DNA from: Vibrio sp. Isolate32
GTDB lineage: Bacteria > Pseudomonadota > Gammaproteobacteria > Enterobacterales > Vibrionaceae
NCBI RefSeq assembly: GCF_022397955.1
Contig: NZ_JAKEUQ010000007.1
Span: 27,927 to 91,926, forward strand
Length of the DNA stretch: 64,000 bases
Direction of reading: 5' to 3'
The first letter of the stretch is position 1. Each line of letters begins with the position of its first letter. Below the pieces are notes generated by a model, which saw only the letters and a list, made by a program, of their open reading frames with translations, was not told where the DNA came from and made no database searches. Shown here piece by piece: positions 52,287-62,138 of the stretch. Made by a program: the position numbers and the translations under genes.

Positions 52287-53243
52287 ATGAAAACGACAAA
52301 CACGTATCGCATTGGTTTTTACCTTATTCCTGATTTCTCGATGCTCTCTTTTTCGGCGGTTATTGAGCCTCTTCGAATGGCTAATCGCCTCGCTGGTTGC
52401 GATTTGTATCAGTGGGACATTTATGGATTCGAAGATAAAGAAGTATCGGCCAGTAATGGCGTTTCATTCTCGCCAACACAGTCAATCAACAACATTGCCC
52501 ATTTAGACTTGCTGCTAGTTGTAGCAGGTATTGGCGCCCACGTTGCTGCTGCGAGTGGCTCGGTGAATCAGTGGTTAAAACAGGCGCTTCGTCAAGGCAT
52601 CGCCGTGGGCTCAACTTCAACAGGCAGCGTGTTGTTAGCAAAAGCTGGCCTGTTAAAAAACAAAACGTGTACCGTGCATTGGGAGTCCGCCAACAGCCTG
52701 GCAGAGGAGTTCCCAGACATTAACGTGACCAGTGAGTTGTACGAATTCGACCCACGCACACCAACTTGTTCGGGCGGCTTAGCTGGTTTGGATATGATGC
52801 TTCATTTAATTACAAACCAACATGGGAGCGACTTGGCGAATCAAGTGGCAGAGCAATGCATTCACCCTGCGATTCGACCAGCGCATGATAAACAGCGGAT
52901 GTCGTTAATCCGTAAACACAACATCCGCCACCCGCGCCTGCTCGACGCTGTAGAGATCATGGAGGCCAACATGGAAGAGCCGCTAAAATGCTATGAAATT
53001 GGCGAACAAGTAGGATTATCGGTCAGGCAGATGGAAAGGTTATTTTTACAATACTTGCAAGACAAACCAGGCAATTACTACCTCCAATTGCGCTTAGAAC
53101 GCGCTCAACATTTGTTGTTGCAAACCATGCTGTCCATCACCCAAATCAGCACCGCTTGTGGGTTCAGTTCTACATCGTATTTTGCGCGCTGCTACAAAAA
53201 ACGCTATGAAAAAACGCCGCGTGAAGAGCGACGTTTAGCTTAA
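52287..53243 (+). CDS. GlxA/CdhR-type AraC-family regulator
   Basis: A 318-residue regulator with an N-terminal DJ-1/PfpI-like domain (IGFYLIPDFSMLSFSAVIEP, LLLVVAGIGAHVAAASGSVN, GIAVGSTSTGSVLLAKAGLL) and a C-terminal AraC DNA-binding domain (EPLKCYEIGEQVGLSVRQME, TQISTACGFSSTSYFARCYK). Relatives (GbdR, CdhR, ArgR of Pseudomonas) sense glycine betaine, carnitine or arginine. The nearby OpuC-type transporter and broken hydrolase genes fit control of quaternary-amine or related catabolism. The ligand is inferred only from context. Confidence 0.85.
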   Translation: MKTTNTYRIGFYLIPDFSMLSFSAVIEPLRMANRLAGCDLYQWDIYGFEDKEVSASNGVSFSPTQSINNIAHLDLLLVVAGIGAHVAAASGSVNQWLKQALRQGIAVGSTSTGSVLLAKAGLLKNKTCTVHWESANSLAEEFPDINVTSELYEFDPRTPTCSGGLAGLDMMLHLITNQHGSDLANQVAEQCIHPAIRPAHDKQRMSLIRKHNIRHPRLLDAVEIMEANMEEPLKCYEIGEQVGLSVRQMERLFLQYLQDKPGNYYLQLRLERAQHLLLQTMLSITQISTACGFSSTSYFARCYKKRYEKTPREERRLA

Positions 53244-53280
53244 GATTGAGTAAGAGAAAAGAAGTTCGATCTCTTCGATC

Positions 53281-54401
53281 TCATAGTGACGTGCCAGGCG
53301 ATTTGTCAGACAAAGTACCTTGGTAAAGCAATGATAGCCATGCAAGTACCTGCTCTTTACTGGCTTTATCAAGTTGCAAACACCCTTCTTCTATTGCTGA
53401 CACGCGTGAAGCGAACAGTTCTTTCTCTGCCAAAGTGCGAAACTTACCTCGCATCTCGTCTCGACTGAGAGGATTTTCAGGATTACCTCGCGCAATACAG
53501 GGAGGCGAAGTCAGTTTGTCGCCATTTTTCAACGTCACCACGACATGCGCCCAGCGTTCGGCTGGAAACTTATCATTGTAAGCGGGCTCTTCAATTAACT
53601 TTATCCGCTCCTTAAGTGCCAAGCGAGCAGGATCTTTCAGTCCTTTGGTAACTGCGCCTACCGTGACCGTATTATCCATGACCGCACTAGCGACTGAAAA
53701 TGGCAAACTGTACTGAGCCTGCTCGGTTGTCTCTGGGCGCTTGGTATGCAGGCACACCGCCTGATGAAAGCTATGAACTTCGATAAGTTCAATCTCATCA
53801 GGTTCTAGTTTATTTTCTTGTTGCAGCGTTCTCACTGCTTCAACCCTGGGGTTGAGCCCAACGACAAACCGGATACGGTTTAAAGTATTGCTCCAGAATA
53901 TACCAGCGCTGCCCTAAATCTGCCCACAAAGCGTGAGTTTGCTGGCCCTGCAGAGTCACGGATCCAACCAGAGCCGTCTTTGAGCATGGTTGGATGTTCA
54001 ATACAACGCATCATTTGACTGCGCGGACCATAAAACTCGGCAATGCCGAGCGCGTGCTCTGTTTATACCTCCGTTAAGCCTTTTCTTCTTGCAGACACCG
54101 CAGCGACGCCAACATGGCCTTTCGTCAGGACTTGGCCGTCGTGCGTGTCCATACTATCAATCAACATGCCGCCATATAGAGTCGCCCCACAACCACTGGC
54201 CGTGTGATCAGAAAACAGCATCGGCGTATCACCGGCAAACTGTTTCTGCGCGAGTTTGGCTACCATGTTTTGCAGCTGCGTCGCTTTACCAGCTGCGGCG
54301 ACATCTAACAGATCCAAGACGCAATATTTCGCTTGTTCAATAACGTAAGTTGGAAGGTATTCAAAGGTTAATTCGTGAATAAATCGATGAATAGATTGCA
54401 T
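53281..54401 (-). pseudogene. Broken MmgE/PrpD-family gene
   Basis: The N-terminal 112 residues are at 54063-54401 (FIHELTFEYLPTYVIEQAKY, DTHDGQVLTKGHVGVAAVSA) and the C-terminal 184 at 53281-53835 (IELIEVHSFHQAVCLHTKRP, PFSVASAVMDNTVTVGAV). Between them are frame-shifted pieces EHALGIAEFYGPRSQMMRCI, HPTMLKDGSGW and EQYFKPYPVCRWAQ, all in the correct order for this family. About 100 residues are missing after the N-terminal part, and at least two frame changes occur. The family contains 2-methylcitrate dehydratase and itaconate-type enzymes. The gene cannot make a full protein. Confidence 0.88.
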
Positions 54402-54418
54402 CGTCTACTGTTCCAGTT

Positions 54419-55197
54419 TTAGCGTTTTGCCTTCGACAATAGCCTTGTGATCAATGGTGTATTACTGTCTCGCATGGTAGGCAGCTCGAATCTGGCTTTA
54501 TCAATATCGCCCAATAACAAGGTTGCAGTTATCAAGGTTTCACCGCCTTCTGTCTGCGCCAATAGCTCGCCCGTTGGAGACAAAATACAGCTTCCCCCAA
54601 AAACCACGCTTTGCCCTCTGGCCCGTAACGATTGGCCATCAAAACTGGGGTTCTGTAGAGTACCGTATAAAACTTAACGTTAACCAGCCAATTGTCTTCA
54701 TTAGAAAAGTCTTTACTGACAATACTGCTGGCCGAGTTAATCGGCGCGAGCAAAATTTCAGGCTTATCGAGTAGCGCGCAATGAAACAAAGGTGGATTCC
54801 ACAAATCAGCGCAAGTTAAAACCAAACCATCGTGTTTCAGTGCTCTTCCGAGGTGACCTGTTCAATAAAGCCGACAACCACGGACATCTTCAGCGCAAGT
54901 TGTGCAAGCTCTTTAAGCCACGTATCACCATCACGCTTCATGGTGCCTTCACGCACAGAGGATTTGAGCTGGTATCCGGTCAAGGATAGCTCAGGAAACA
55001 GCAATAGCTGTGATCCCTAAGGCCACAGCTTGCTTTATTCTGTGGATACAGAAAACTACGGGTTTACCCGTGGATGAATGGCAGTACCCCGGGCATGCCC
55101 GGGGGGATCTTCGTAATCCTGGTGAGTATTCAGACTGGCATTCACATCGCCTAACTGGGCGTTGATTTAGACCACACTGACTTTTAGGGGAGTCATG
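54419..55197 (-). pseudogene. Broken carbon-nitrogen hydrolase (nitrilase-family) gene
   Basis: Reading the minus strand from 55197 gives MTPLKVSVV, then a stop in place of an expected Gln codon (TAA for CAA), then INAQLGDVNASLNTHQDYED. After a disrupted segment come LLFPELSLTGYQLKSSVREG (catalytic Glu region), LVLTCADLWNPPLFHCALLD (catalytic Cys) and WLVNVKFYTVLYRTPVLMAN, and, in another frame, FGGSCILSPTGELLAQTEGG. All nitrilase landmarks are present in order, but one stop and several frameshifts break them. It lies 3 bp after the osmolyte binding-protein gene and was once part of that operon. Confidence 0.87.
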
Positions 55198-55200
55198 GTA

Positions 55201-56088
55201 TTACCCCAAGTTATGCTCAGATAGGAACTGGCTAGCGACTTCTGAAATCGAACGTCGCTCCACATCAACTTGTTGATTCAACATCGACATCGTATCGCCA
55301 TCGATCGCCGCAGAAAGCGCGTTCATTTGCTCGGCAAGCTCAGGGTTCGCATCTAACGTTTCTTGGCGAACCACAGGTGTGATCGCGTAATCAGGGAAGA
55401 ATTGTTTGTCATCCTTTAAAACGGTAAAATCGAATGCTTTGATACGACCATCTGTTGCAAATACTAGCGCAGCATCGACTTCTTTACCTTTCAGCGCATC
55501 ATAAGTTAACCCCGTATCCATACGTTTCACTTGTTCTCGTGAAGCTTTAAATTTGTAGGCTTTCTGTAAAGGTCGGAAGCCATCTTTTCGTGCATAAAAC
55601 TCCGCATTCAAAGCAATGGCCATTGGCGGCTCTGACTCTTGGCGCATTTGCTCGGCAAAGTCAGATAGGGTTGAGATGCCACGTTGTTTCGCATCGTCAC
55701 TGCGCATAGCGAGCGCGTAGGTATTGTTCGCTTTTGAAGGGTTAAGCCAAACTAGGCCTTTCTTTGCATCCAGTTCCTTAACGCGTTGATACACTTGCTC
55801 TGCTGGGAGCTTGTCTTTGACTTTATTGTAAATGATTAGTGATGTGCCCGTGTATTCCCAATAAAGATCGATCTGGCCGTTTTCTTGCGCTTTACGCAAA
55901 ACCGCACTGCCCATTCCCGAACGCTTATCAACGTCGTAGCCTTTTTGGGTTAAATATTGAGACGTAATCTCCGTTAAAAGTTGTTGTTCTGTAAAGTTCT
56001 TACCACCTACGACGATTTCCGCAGATGCGTGAAAACTTGAAAGCAGTACACCAACGGCCAGCAAGCGGCGAGTAATTTGCTTCAACAT
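55201..56088 (-). CDS. OpuC-type osmolyte/quaternary-amine binding protein
   Basis: A 295-residue precursor with a signal peptide (MLKQITRRLLAVGVLLSSFH, ASA cleavage). It has an OpuAC/OsmX-class binding fold (IVVGGKNFTEQQLLTEITSQ, GSAVLRKAQENGQIDLYWEY with the substrate-cage aromatic WEYTGT). Ligands in the class are glycine betaine, choline and carnitine. The frame opens at 56169, but the ATG at 56088 with AGGAG upstream gives the proper signal peptide. It follows the permease gene 56123-56857 in a four-gene minus-strand operon. Confidence 0.92.
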   Translation of the reverse strand: MLKQITRRLLAVGVLLSSFHASAEIVVGGKNFTEQQLLTEITSQYLTQKGYDVDKRSGMGSAVLRKAQENGQIDLYWEYTGTSLIIYNKVKDKLPAEQVYQRVKELDAKKGLVWLNPSKANNTYALAMRSDDAKQRGISTLSDFAEQMRQESEPPMAIALNAEFYARKDGFRPLQKAYKFKASREQVKRMDTGLTYDALKGKEVDAALVFATDGRIKAFDFTVLKDDKQFFPDYAITPVVRQETLDANPELAEQMNALSAAIDGDTMSMLNQQVDVERRSISEVASQFLSEHNLG

Positions 56089-56122
56089 GTTTGACTCCTG
56101 TCTGTGTTCAATTTTTGGATTG

Positions 56123-56857
56123 TTATTGTCTAGCTCTAATAGGGTTACAGCCTTTAGGTACAGTGACATAGGAAACGGCTCCTACCACACTGTCGATAGC
56201 GATAGCCAACATCGCTGTAGGAATAGCGCCTGCTAGCATCATGATGGGTTCATCCAGATCAATACCGGTAAAAATGAGCTCCCCTAACCCACCGCCACCA
56301 ATTAAGAAGGCCAGTGGCACGGTTCCCACGTTGACAGCTAAAGCCGTGCGGATACCGGCAAAAATGACGAACAGCGCATTAGGAATTTCAACCTGAAACA
56401 ACATTTGTAACTCGGTCATACCAATGCCTGATGCCGCTTCTTTTAAATGAGCGGGCACTTCTTTCAGTCCAATGTAGGTGTTTCTGACAATCGGCAATAA
56501 CGAGGCAATCGTCAGCCCAAATACCGCTGGCACGGTGCCAATGCCAAGAAAGCTCATTGCCAGCGCGAGAATGGCTAAAGTAGGAATCGTGGTCCCCACA
56601 TTCAAAACCTGCATCGCCGATTCTGCGACTTTCTGAAAACGAGGACGGCTAAGCAATACGCCGACGGGAATCGCGATTAGGATCGCCAATCCACCAGACA
56701 GCAGCACCAGTTCAATGTGCTGAACCGTCAAATAAACAATGTCTTCTTGGTAGTAAAGAAAATCATCGATCGTACCCACGCCTTGTAAATAAATACCCAA
56801 CGCAAAGACACACGCCAATAAAACGAAATAGTAGGTTTGTTTTAACTGATTGGTCAC
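56123..56857 (-). CDS. OpuC-type ABC permease
   Basis: A 244-residue inner-membrane permease with about five or six helices (YYFVLLACVFALGIYLQGVG; LVLLSGGLAILIAIPVGVLL) and the EAA loop HLKEAASGIGMTELQMLFQV. It overlaps the ATPase gene stop by 4 bp. It works with the second permease at 58048-58704 and the CBS-containing ATPase to import an osmolyte. Confidence 0.92.
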   Translation of the reverse strand: MTNQLKQTYYFVLLACVFALGIYLQGVGTIDDFLYYQEDIVYLTVQHIELVLLSGGLAILIAIPVGVLLSRPRFQKVAESAMQVLNVGTTIPTLAILALAMSFLGIGTVPAVFGLTIASLLPIVRNTYIGLKEVPAHLKEAASGIGMTELQMLFQVEIPNALFVIFAGIRTALAVNVGTVPLAFLIGGGGLGELIFTGIDLDEPIMMLAGAIPTAMLAIAIDSVVGAVSYVTVPKGCNPIRARQ

Positions 56858-58023
56858 GATGCCTCCTTAGCCTGATGCAATGACTGCAGCTGACTAGGAG
56901 AGGTATCGCGCTGATAAGTTGCGCCTAGATAATGGGTAATGCCGCGCTGTGTGACTTCACCCACTAAGCGGCCATTCTCGTCAACACACGGCATCCAAAC
57001 AATGTCGTGCGTGAACATCTTCGACGCCACTTTACGCAGATCATCCGTGGTTCGGGCGATTGTTTTCAGACCGACATAATGTTCGCCGCAGTACCCCTTC
57101 GTATTGATTGTGGTAGCTTTGGGCACATAACCGATAGGTTGGTGTTTGTCATTCACTAATATCACGGCATCGCGATATCCATACGCGTCAATTTTGGTTA
57201 GAGCGTCGGCAAGCGTATCGTTAGGTTTAACGTACGCAAAGGTGGTCTGCATGACGGACTCAGCTGTAACTAAACGAAGACGTTTAAGCGCGCGATCATC
57301 TCCGACAAAGTTTTTCACAAAATCATCTTTCGGGTGCGCAAGCAAATCGTCAGGCGTATCGTACTGAACTAGGTGACCATCACGGAAAATCGCTATTCTA
57401 TCGGCCATTTTGACCGCTTCATCAATGTCATGACTGACAAACATGATGGTCTTGTTGAGCTCTTGCTGCATTTTAAGGAACTCATCCTGGATTACTTCAC
57501 GGTTGATCGGGTCAATCGCACCAAAAGGTTCATCCATCAGCATGACGGGAGGATCCGCCGCTAGCGCTCGGGCAACACCAATTCGTTGCTGCTGTCCGCC
57601 AGACAACTCATTTGGATAACGATTAAGGAAGACACTGGGATCAAGAGCCACCATCTCCAATAGCTCTTTTGCACGCGTCATGTACCTTGCCTTATCCCAT
57701 CCTAATAACTTGGGAACCACCGCGATGTTTTCGCCGATCGTCATGTTGGGAAATAAACCAATTTGCTGAATAACATAACCGATGTTACGGCGCAGAGTAA
57801 CCGTATCCATCCCGGAGGTATCTTCACCACCAAGATAGATCTTGCCCGATGTCGCGGGAATAATTCGGTTGACCATTTTCAGCGTGGTGGTTTTGCCACA
57901 ACCGGATGGGCCAAGTAACACACAAATTTCACCACTGGGAACTTTCATCTCAATGTGATCTGCCGCAGTCACCGGGCCATTAGGCGTTTCAAAAATTTTG
58001 GTTAGCTTGTCAATTTTGATCAT
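56854..58023 (-). CDS. OpuCA-type ABC ATPase with CBS domains
   Basis: A 389-residue ATPase: Walker A LLGPSGCGKTTTLKMVNRII, Q-loop YVIQQIGLFPNMTIGENIAV, signature ELSGGQQQRIGVARALAADP, Walker B VMLMDEPFGAIDPINREVIQ. It is followed by two CBS domains (about residues 250-370; ADALTKIDAYGYRDAVILVN, RKVASKMFTHDIVWMPCVDE) that gate transport by ionic strength in the family. This is typical of osmoprotectant importers. Confidence 0.94.
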   Translation of the reverse strand: MIKIDKLTKIFETPNGPVTAADHIEMKVPSGEICVLLGPSGCGKTTTLKMVNRIIPATSGKIYLGGEDTSGMDTVTLRRNIGYVIQQIGLFPNMTIGENIAVVPKLLGWDKARYMTRAKELLEMVALDPSVFLNRYPNELSGGQQQRIGVARALAADPPVMLMDEPFGAIDPINREVIQDEFLKMQQELNKTIMFVSHDIDEAVKMADRIAIFRDGHLVQYDTPDDLLAHPKDDFVKNFVGDDRALKRLRLVTAESVMQTTFAYVKPNDTLADALTKIDAYGYRDAVILVNDKHQPIGYVPKATTINTKGYCGEHYVGLKTIARTTDDLRKVASKMFTHDIVWMPCVDENGRLVGEVTQRGITHYLGATYQRDTSPSQLQSLHQAKEAS

Positions 58024-58047
58024 TTGAATGTCCCTATAATTTATCCT

Positions 58048-58704
58048 TTATCGAGCTGCGGTCAGGCCCGGTGGCGTTAATCTTTTTTGTAGTCGAATCA
58101 ATCCGTAATCCGCGATAATAGCCAGAAGGCTGACGGCGATGGCACCCACGATCAGTTGTCGAGGATCACTTTGCGAGATGCCACGGCTGATAAACACGCC
58201 TAGCCCTCCCGCTCCGATATATACGGCGATCGCCATAACGCCAATATTCATTACTACGGCCGTTCTCACCCCCGCCATAATCACCGGAATCGCCAATGGA
58301 ATTTCCACCATTTTCAAACGCTGAAAAGGCGTCATCCCGATGCCGCGAGCAGCCTCTCTGAGTGACGGTTCTACGTTATGAATGGCGGTATAAGTGTTGC
58401 GAATAATAGGCAGCTGAGAATAAAGCAGCACGGTAATTACGGCGGGCACGTAACCAATCCCATGACCAATGGTCGATAAGAGAGGAATCATCAAACCAAA
58501 CAGTGCGATTGAAGGAATGGTGATAATGATGGACGCTACGTAAAGCACCCCTTTCGCAACACGCTCATTTTGTGTGATAAGAATGCCGATAGGTACGCCA
58601 GTTAAGATGGCAAGCCCAACAGCGAGAGCGACCAAAGAGATGTGTTCCATTGTAAGCGTACCTAGTAGCGCTAAGTTATCTATGGTGAAATTTAGTAAGT
58701 CCAA
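58048..58704 (-). CDS. OpuC-type ABC permease
   Basis: A 218-residue permease, first gene of the operon, with five to six transmembrane helices (MEHISLVALAVGLAILTGVP, VLYVASIIITIPSIALFGLM) and the EAA loop SLREAARGIGMTPFQRLKMV, closely resembling the second permease. The ATPase gene follows 24 bp later. The promoter must lie in the 58705-59137 gap. Confidence 0.92.
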   Translation of the reverse strand: MDLLNFTIDNLALLGTLTMEHISLVALAVGLAILTGVPIGILITQNERVAKGVLYVASIIITIPSIALFGLMIPLLSTIGHGIGYVPAVITVLLYSQLPIIRNTYTAIHNVEPSLREAARGIGMTPFQRLKMVEIPLAIPVIMAGVRTAVVMNIGVMAIAVYIGAGGLGVFISRGISQSDPRQLIVGAIAVSLLAIIADYGLIRLQKRLTPPGLTAAR

Positions 58705-59137
58705 GTAGGTCTCCCCCAGCGGTGATTCTCAACCAAGCAACAATTGGTTAAATTACATCACAATTTATTAACATAGTTGTAAAATGCCGACACCTTAAGA
58801 TAGAAATACGAAATATTAATAATTAAACTTGGCTTTGTTTATCAAATCAGTGTCAAGTGGAATGAGCTCAATGCCCGTTCAACTTGAAAATTTAGGTTTC
58901 GGTAGTTGAAAATTATCCGTAATTCGAGATACCAGCGAGCCTAATGCAACTTTCGGATCTGATGACCTTTTGAGCTGACTTTTGTAGCACTTTGTGGAAA
59001 ATTTATACAAGGCATAGGCTTTGATGTATAGCTAGCCAATATGAAAAGCCTATCACGCAGTAGAAATGAACCAAAAGCGAGTTAGGCGGTGAACCCTTGC
59101 AAGGTGGACAATAAAAACGCCTCATGGTATTTGAGCA
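58705..59137. other. 433-bp intergenic region without a gene
   Basis: No coding frame is supported. It must hold the promoter of the osmolyte operon. The only structure noted is a 9-bp inverted repeat, ATAGGCTTT (59014-59022) and AAAGCCTAT (59045-59053), a possible weak hairpin. It has no T-run, so no clear terminator is seen for the acetoacetyl-CoA synthetase gene. Confidence 0.5.
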
Positions 59138-61144
59138 TTAAACTGAAACGACACGCTTTATCTCGTCCAAAATCTTGGCGTTAGCAATCGCCCCGAGGTT
59201 TTCTACATCCTTGCCATTTACTACCTGTTTCACAGCCAGCTCCACCAGTTTGCCAGAGCGTGTTTTTGGTACCTCACTGATAGTAAAAATTTGGCTCGGC
59301 ACATGCCTTGGTGAACAAGATGACTTGAGCTTGCTTTTGATGGCAGTCAATAGCGTTTCATCTAGATCCACACCTTGTTGTAACTGAATAAACAGCCATA
59401 TCTGCTCATTACGATCGATGTCTTTACCGACTGCGATGGAATCGATGATGCCCTCTATGGTGTTCACTTGCTGGTAGATCTCTGCAGTACCAATTCGCAC
59501 GCCACCGGGGTTAAGTGTGGTGTCGCCTCGACCGTAGAACAGATAGCCACCATGTACGCTCTGGGCGATTTCGTCACCGTGATGCCATACATTATCGAAC
59601 CTGTCCCAATAGGTGTTGTGGTAGCGCTCTCCGCTGTCATTCCAGAAGCCAACAGGGAAGTTGGGGAGGGAATTTGCACACACCAGTTCGCCACGTTCGT
59701 GATTTACCTTATGACCCGACGAATTGAACACCTTGATGTCGACTCCGAGCCCTGCCTGTTGGCACTCACCTCGATAAACAGGTGAGATAGGGTTACCCAA
59801 TACAAAGCAGCCACAAATATCCGTACCGCCAGAAATGGACGCTAAATGCAGGTCTTGCTTGATGTGTTTGTAGACATAATCGAACTGCTCTGGGTAGAGC
59901 ACTGAACCCGTCGAGCACAGTGTTCTTAATTGAGGCAGAGAGTGGCTGTCGATCGGTGAGAGTTCGGCTTTCTCAATCGCTTCTAGGTACTTGGCTGAGG
60001 TACCAAACAGCGACACATTCGCGCGCTGTGCCAAGTCCCAGAGTACATTGGGTTGTGGGTAAACTGGGCTACCATCAAAGATAACCAAACAAGCACCGCT
60101 CGCGAGCGCAGAGACGTGCCAGTTCCACATCATCCAACCACAAGTGGTGTAGTAGAACACGCGATCTCTTGGTTTAATATCGCAATGAAGTTGATGCTCT
60201 TTTAGGTGGTTGATGGTGGTGCCGCCAACAGAATGTACAATACACTTTGGCTTTCCGGTGGTACCGGAGGAATAGAGCACGAACAACGGTTTATTGAAGC
60301 CGACACGAGTAAATCGAAGAGGTTTTGGCTGATAGTGATGAATGATGCTGTGCCAGCTTTGCAGTGACAGGTCATGCTCGAAATCATTCTTTTTTAAATA
60401 GCCGATCTGACACACCTGTTTTAGCTCACCGAGATGCTCAATGATGGCGCTGTTCTTGTCCGCCATATCGAATGTTTTACCATTGAAGGTGTAACCATCG
60501 CAGGTGAACAGCACCTTAGGTTTCACTTGGCCAAATCGCTCAATCACACTCTCGACGCCAAAGTCAGGCGAGGTTGATGTCCAAATCGCCCCCAAGCTGG
60601 TGGTTGCCAACATCGCGACCACGGTTTGCGGCAGATAAGGGGTATAAGCGGCGACTACATCGCCTTGTTTTACGCCATAATTTACGAGCCATTGTTGAAC
60701 GTTAGAGACTTCTTCACACAGGGTTTTCCATGTATAACTCTGCTGCTCGCCACGCTCATTCTCAAACCAAATCGCAAGCTCATCAGACATGGTGTGCGCC
60801 AAACGCAGCAAGCTCTCGGCGTAGTTTACTTGCGCATTCGGAAACCACACCGCATCACGATTCGATTTAGGCTGCTGCCAGCGGCTCTCACCTTGAGCTC
60901 TAATGCTCTCTCTTTGTGCGTTATCAATACCACCTTGCGAGCCAACCATGCCACAAAACTGCCACACGTTTTGCCAAAACGACTCCGGCTGATCCACAGA
61001 CCATTGATGGAGTTCGGCATAGCTTTGTATGCCCGTATCTCGGTTTAGTCCAGACAGATTAAGGTTGTCGATAAATTGGGATAAGTTGGTATCAGCGATA
61101 CGTTGCTCGCTAGGCTGCCAAACTGACTTATTGCTTTCGTGCAT
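59138..61144 (-). CDS. Acetoacetyl-CoA synthetase
   Basis: A 668-residue ANL-superfamily ligase activating acetoacetate with ATP and CoA. The phosphate-binding loop is LFVLYSSGTTGKPKCIVHSV; other core motifs are YTTCGWMMWNWHVSALASGA, ASISGGTDICGCFVLGNPIS, GYLFYGRGDTTLNPGGVRIG and, near the end, EVPKTRSGKLVELAVKQVVN with the catalytic Lys. Length and motifs distinguish it from acetyl-CoA synthetase. Acetoacetate is an end product of tyrosine degradation, and the gene is divergent from phhA, sharing a 199-bp promoter region with a TyrR-like box. It therefore completes the pathway. Confidence 0.94.
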   Translation of the reverse strand: MHESNKSVWQPSEQRIADTNLSQFIDNLNLSGLNRDTGIQSYAELHQWSVDQPESFWQNVWQFCGMVGSQGGIDNAQRESIRAQGESRWQQPKSNRDAVWFPNAQVNYAESLLRLAHTMSDELAIWFENERGEQQSYTWKTLCEEVSNVQQWLVNYGVKQGDVVAAYTPYLPQTVVAMLATTSLGAIWTSTSPDFGVESVIERFGQVKPKVLFTCDGYTFNGKTFDMADKNSAIIEHLGELKQVCQIGYLKKNDFEHDLSLQSWHSIIHHYQPKPLRFTRVGFNKPLFVLYSSGTTGKPKCIVHSVGGTTINHLKEHQLHCDIKPRDRVFYYTTCGWMMWNWHVSALASGACLVIFDGSPVYPQPNVLWDLAQRANVSLFGTSAKYLEAIEKAELSPIDSHSLPQLRTLCSTGSVLYPEQFDYVYKHIKQDLHLASISGGTDICGCFVLGNPISPVYRGECQQAGLGVDIKVFNSSGHKVNHERGELVCANSLPNFPVGFWNDSGERYHNTYWDRFDNVWHHGDEIAQSVHGGYLFYGRGDTTLNPGGVRIGTAEIYQQVNTIEGIIDSIAVGKDIDRNEQIWLFIQLQQGVDLDETLLTAIKSKLKSSCSPRHVPSQIFTISEVPKTRSGKLVELAVKQVVNGKDVENLGAIANAKILDEIKRVVSV

Positions 61145-61237
61145 TCCTTTACCTTTAACAAAAAGTTAACTTTTTCAGTCTGGTATTTAAGATTTACAAA
61201 GTCAAAAGATCAGCAAAATAAGGGGCTACCGGAATTG

Positions 61238-61255
61238 TGTAAATAAAATGTTACA
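61238..61255. promoter_or_regulatory. TyrR box between the acetoacetyl-CoA synthetase gene and phhA
   Basis: TGTAAATAAAATGTTACA matches TGTAAA-N6-TTTACA with one mismatch. It lies about 90 bp from both start codons, so it could control the two divergent units together. Confidence 0.7.
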
Positions 61256-61343
61256 CAGTCGCCTATTTCGAAACATCGTGCAAATTGGCGGATATAAGGA
61301 GTGGAGATAGGCTTAAAGTGAGACATTCAAAAGGAGGTGTGTA

Positions 61344-62138
61344 ATGACTCAATATCATTCTAAGCCCGTGAGCCAAGAGGGATGGGTTGAGTGGAGCCTC
61401 GAAGAAGACGCCATTTGGCACGACTTAGTGAAAAGGCAACTGGACGTCATTAATGACCGCGCATGTGATGCCTATTTGCACGGTTTGACCCTGCTGGATC
61501 TACCATTAGACAGAGTCCCCCAGCTTCCAGAGATAAATAAAGTGCTAATGGAAACAACAGGTTGGCAAGTTCAACCCGTGCCTGCATTGATAGACTTCGA
61601 TCGTTTTTTTGATCTGCTTGCGAATAAGAAGTTTCCCGTCGCGACGTTTCTGAGAACGCGATACGAGTTTGATTACCTACAAGAACCAGACTTTTTCCAT
61701 GAGATTTTTGGCCACTGTGCCATGCTCACTAATCCCGATTTTGCTGCGTTCACTGAGCATTATGGAAAACTGGGCCAAGCGGCTACCTCTAAGCAGCGAG
61801 GTTATCTTGCCCGTTTGTATTGGTTTACGGTTGAGTTCGGATTAGTAAAAGAGGGCGATAGATTGAAAATCTACGGCGGCGGCATTCTCTCTTCTCCAGC
61901 AGAAACCAATTATGCGCTGGAAGGGGATTTGGCTGTTCGTGAGCGTTTTGATTTACAAACGGTGCTAAGAACGCCTTACCGCATCGACATCATGCAACCG
62001 AAATATTATGTGATTAATGATTTGGCTGAACTGTTTCAAATTAGCCAAGAAAGCCTGTTACAGCAAGCTGATCTCGCGATTGAGGCGGGGTTACTACCAC
62101 CACTTTTTGAACCCAAGGAACCGACACATGTTGAATGA
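61344..62138 (+). CDS. phhA: Phenylalanine 4-hydroxylase
   Basis: A 264-residue tetrahydrobiopterin-dependent Fe(II) monooxygenase making tyrosine from phenylalanine. Iron ligands are His119 and His124 ([17 protein letters not shown]) and Glu164 ([13 protein letters not shown]). It is the short bacterial form without the regulatory domain. AAAGGAGGTG gives a strong ribosome site before ATG 61344. phhB overlaps its 3' end by 11 bp. It supplies tyrosine to the hpd-hmgA-fahA-maiA route about 12 kb away; the aminotransferase is elsewhere. Confidence 0.97.
   Translation: MTQYHSKPVSQEGWVEWSLEEDAIWHDLVKRQLDVINDRACDAYLHGLTLLDLPLDRVPQLPEINKVLMETTGWQVQPVPALIDFDRFFDLLANKKFPVATFLRTRYEFDYLQEPDFFHEIFGHCAMLTNPDFAAFTEHYGKLGQAATSKQRGYLARLYWFTVEFGLVKEGDRLKIYGGGILSSPAETNYALEGDLAVRERFDLQTVLRTPYRIDIMQPKYYVINDLAELFQISQESLLQQADLAIEAGLLPPLFEPKEPTHVE

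Noticed and set aside
53990..54343. 117-codon plus-strand frame
   Set aside because: It lies opposite the MmgE/PrpD pseudogene and its translation resembles no protein I know.
55075..55105. GC-rich palindrome CCCGGGCATGCCCGGG as a terminator
   Set aside because: It has no T-run and lies inside the nitrilase pseudogene; it may be a small insertion or chance palindrome.
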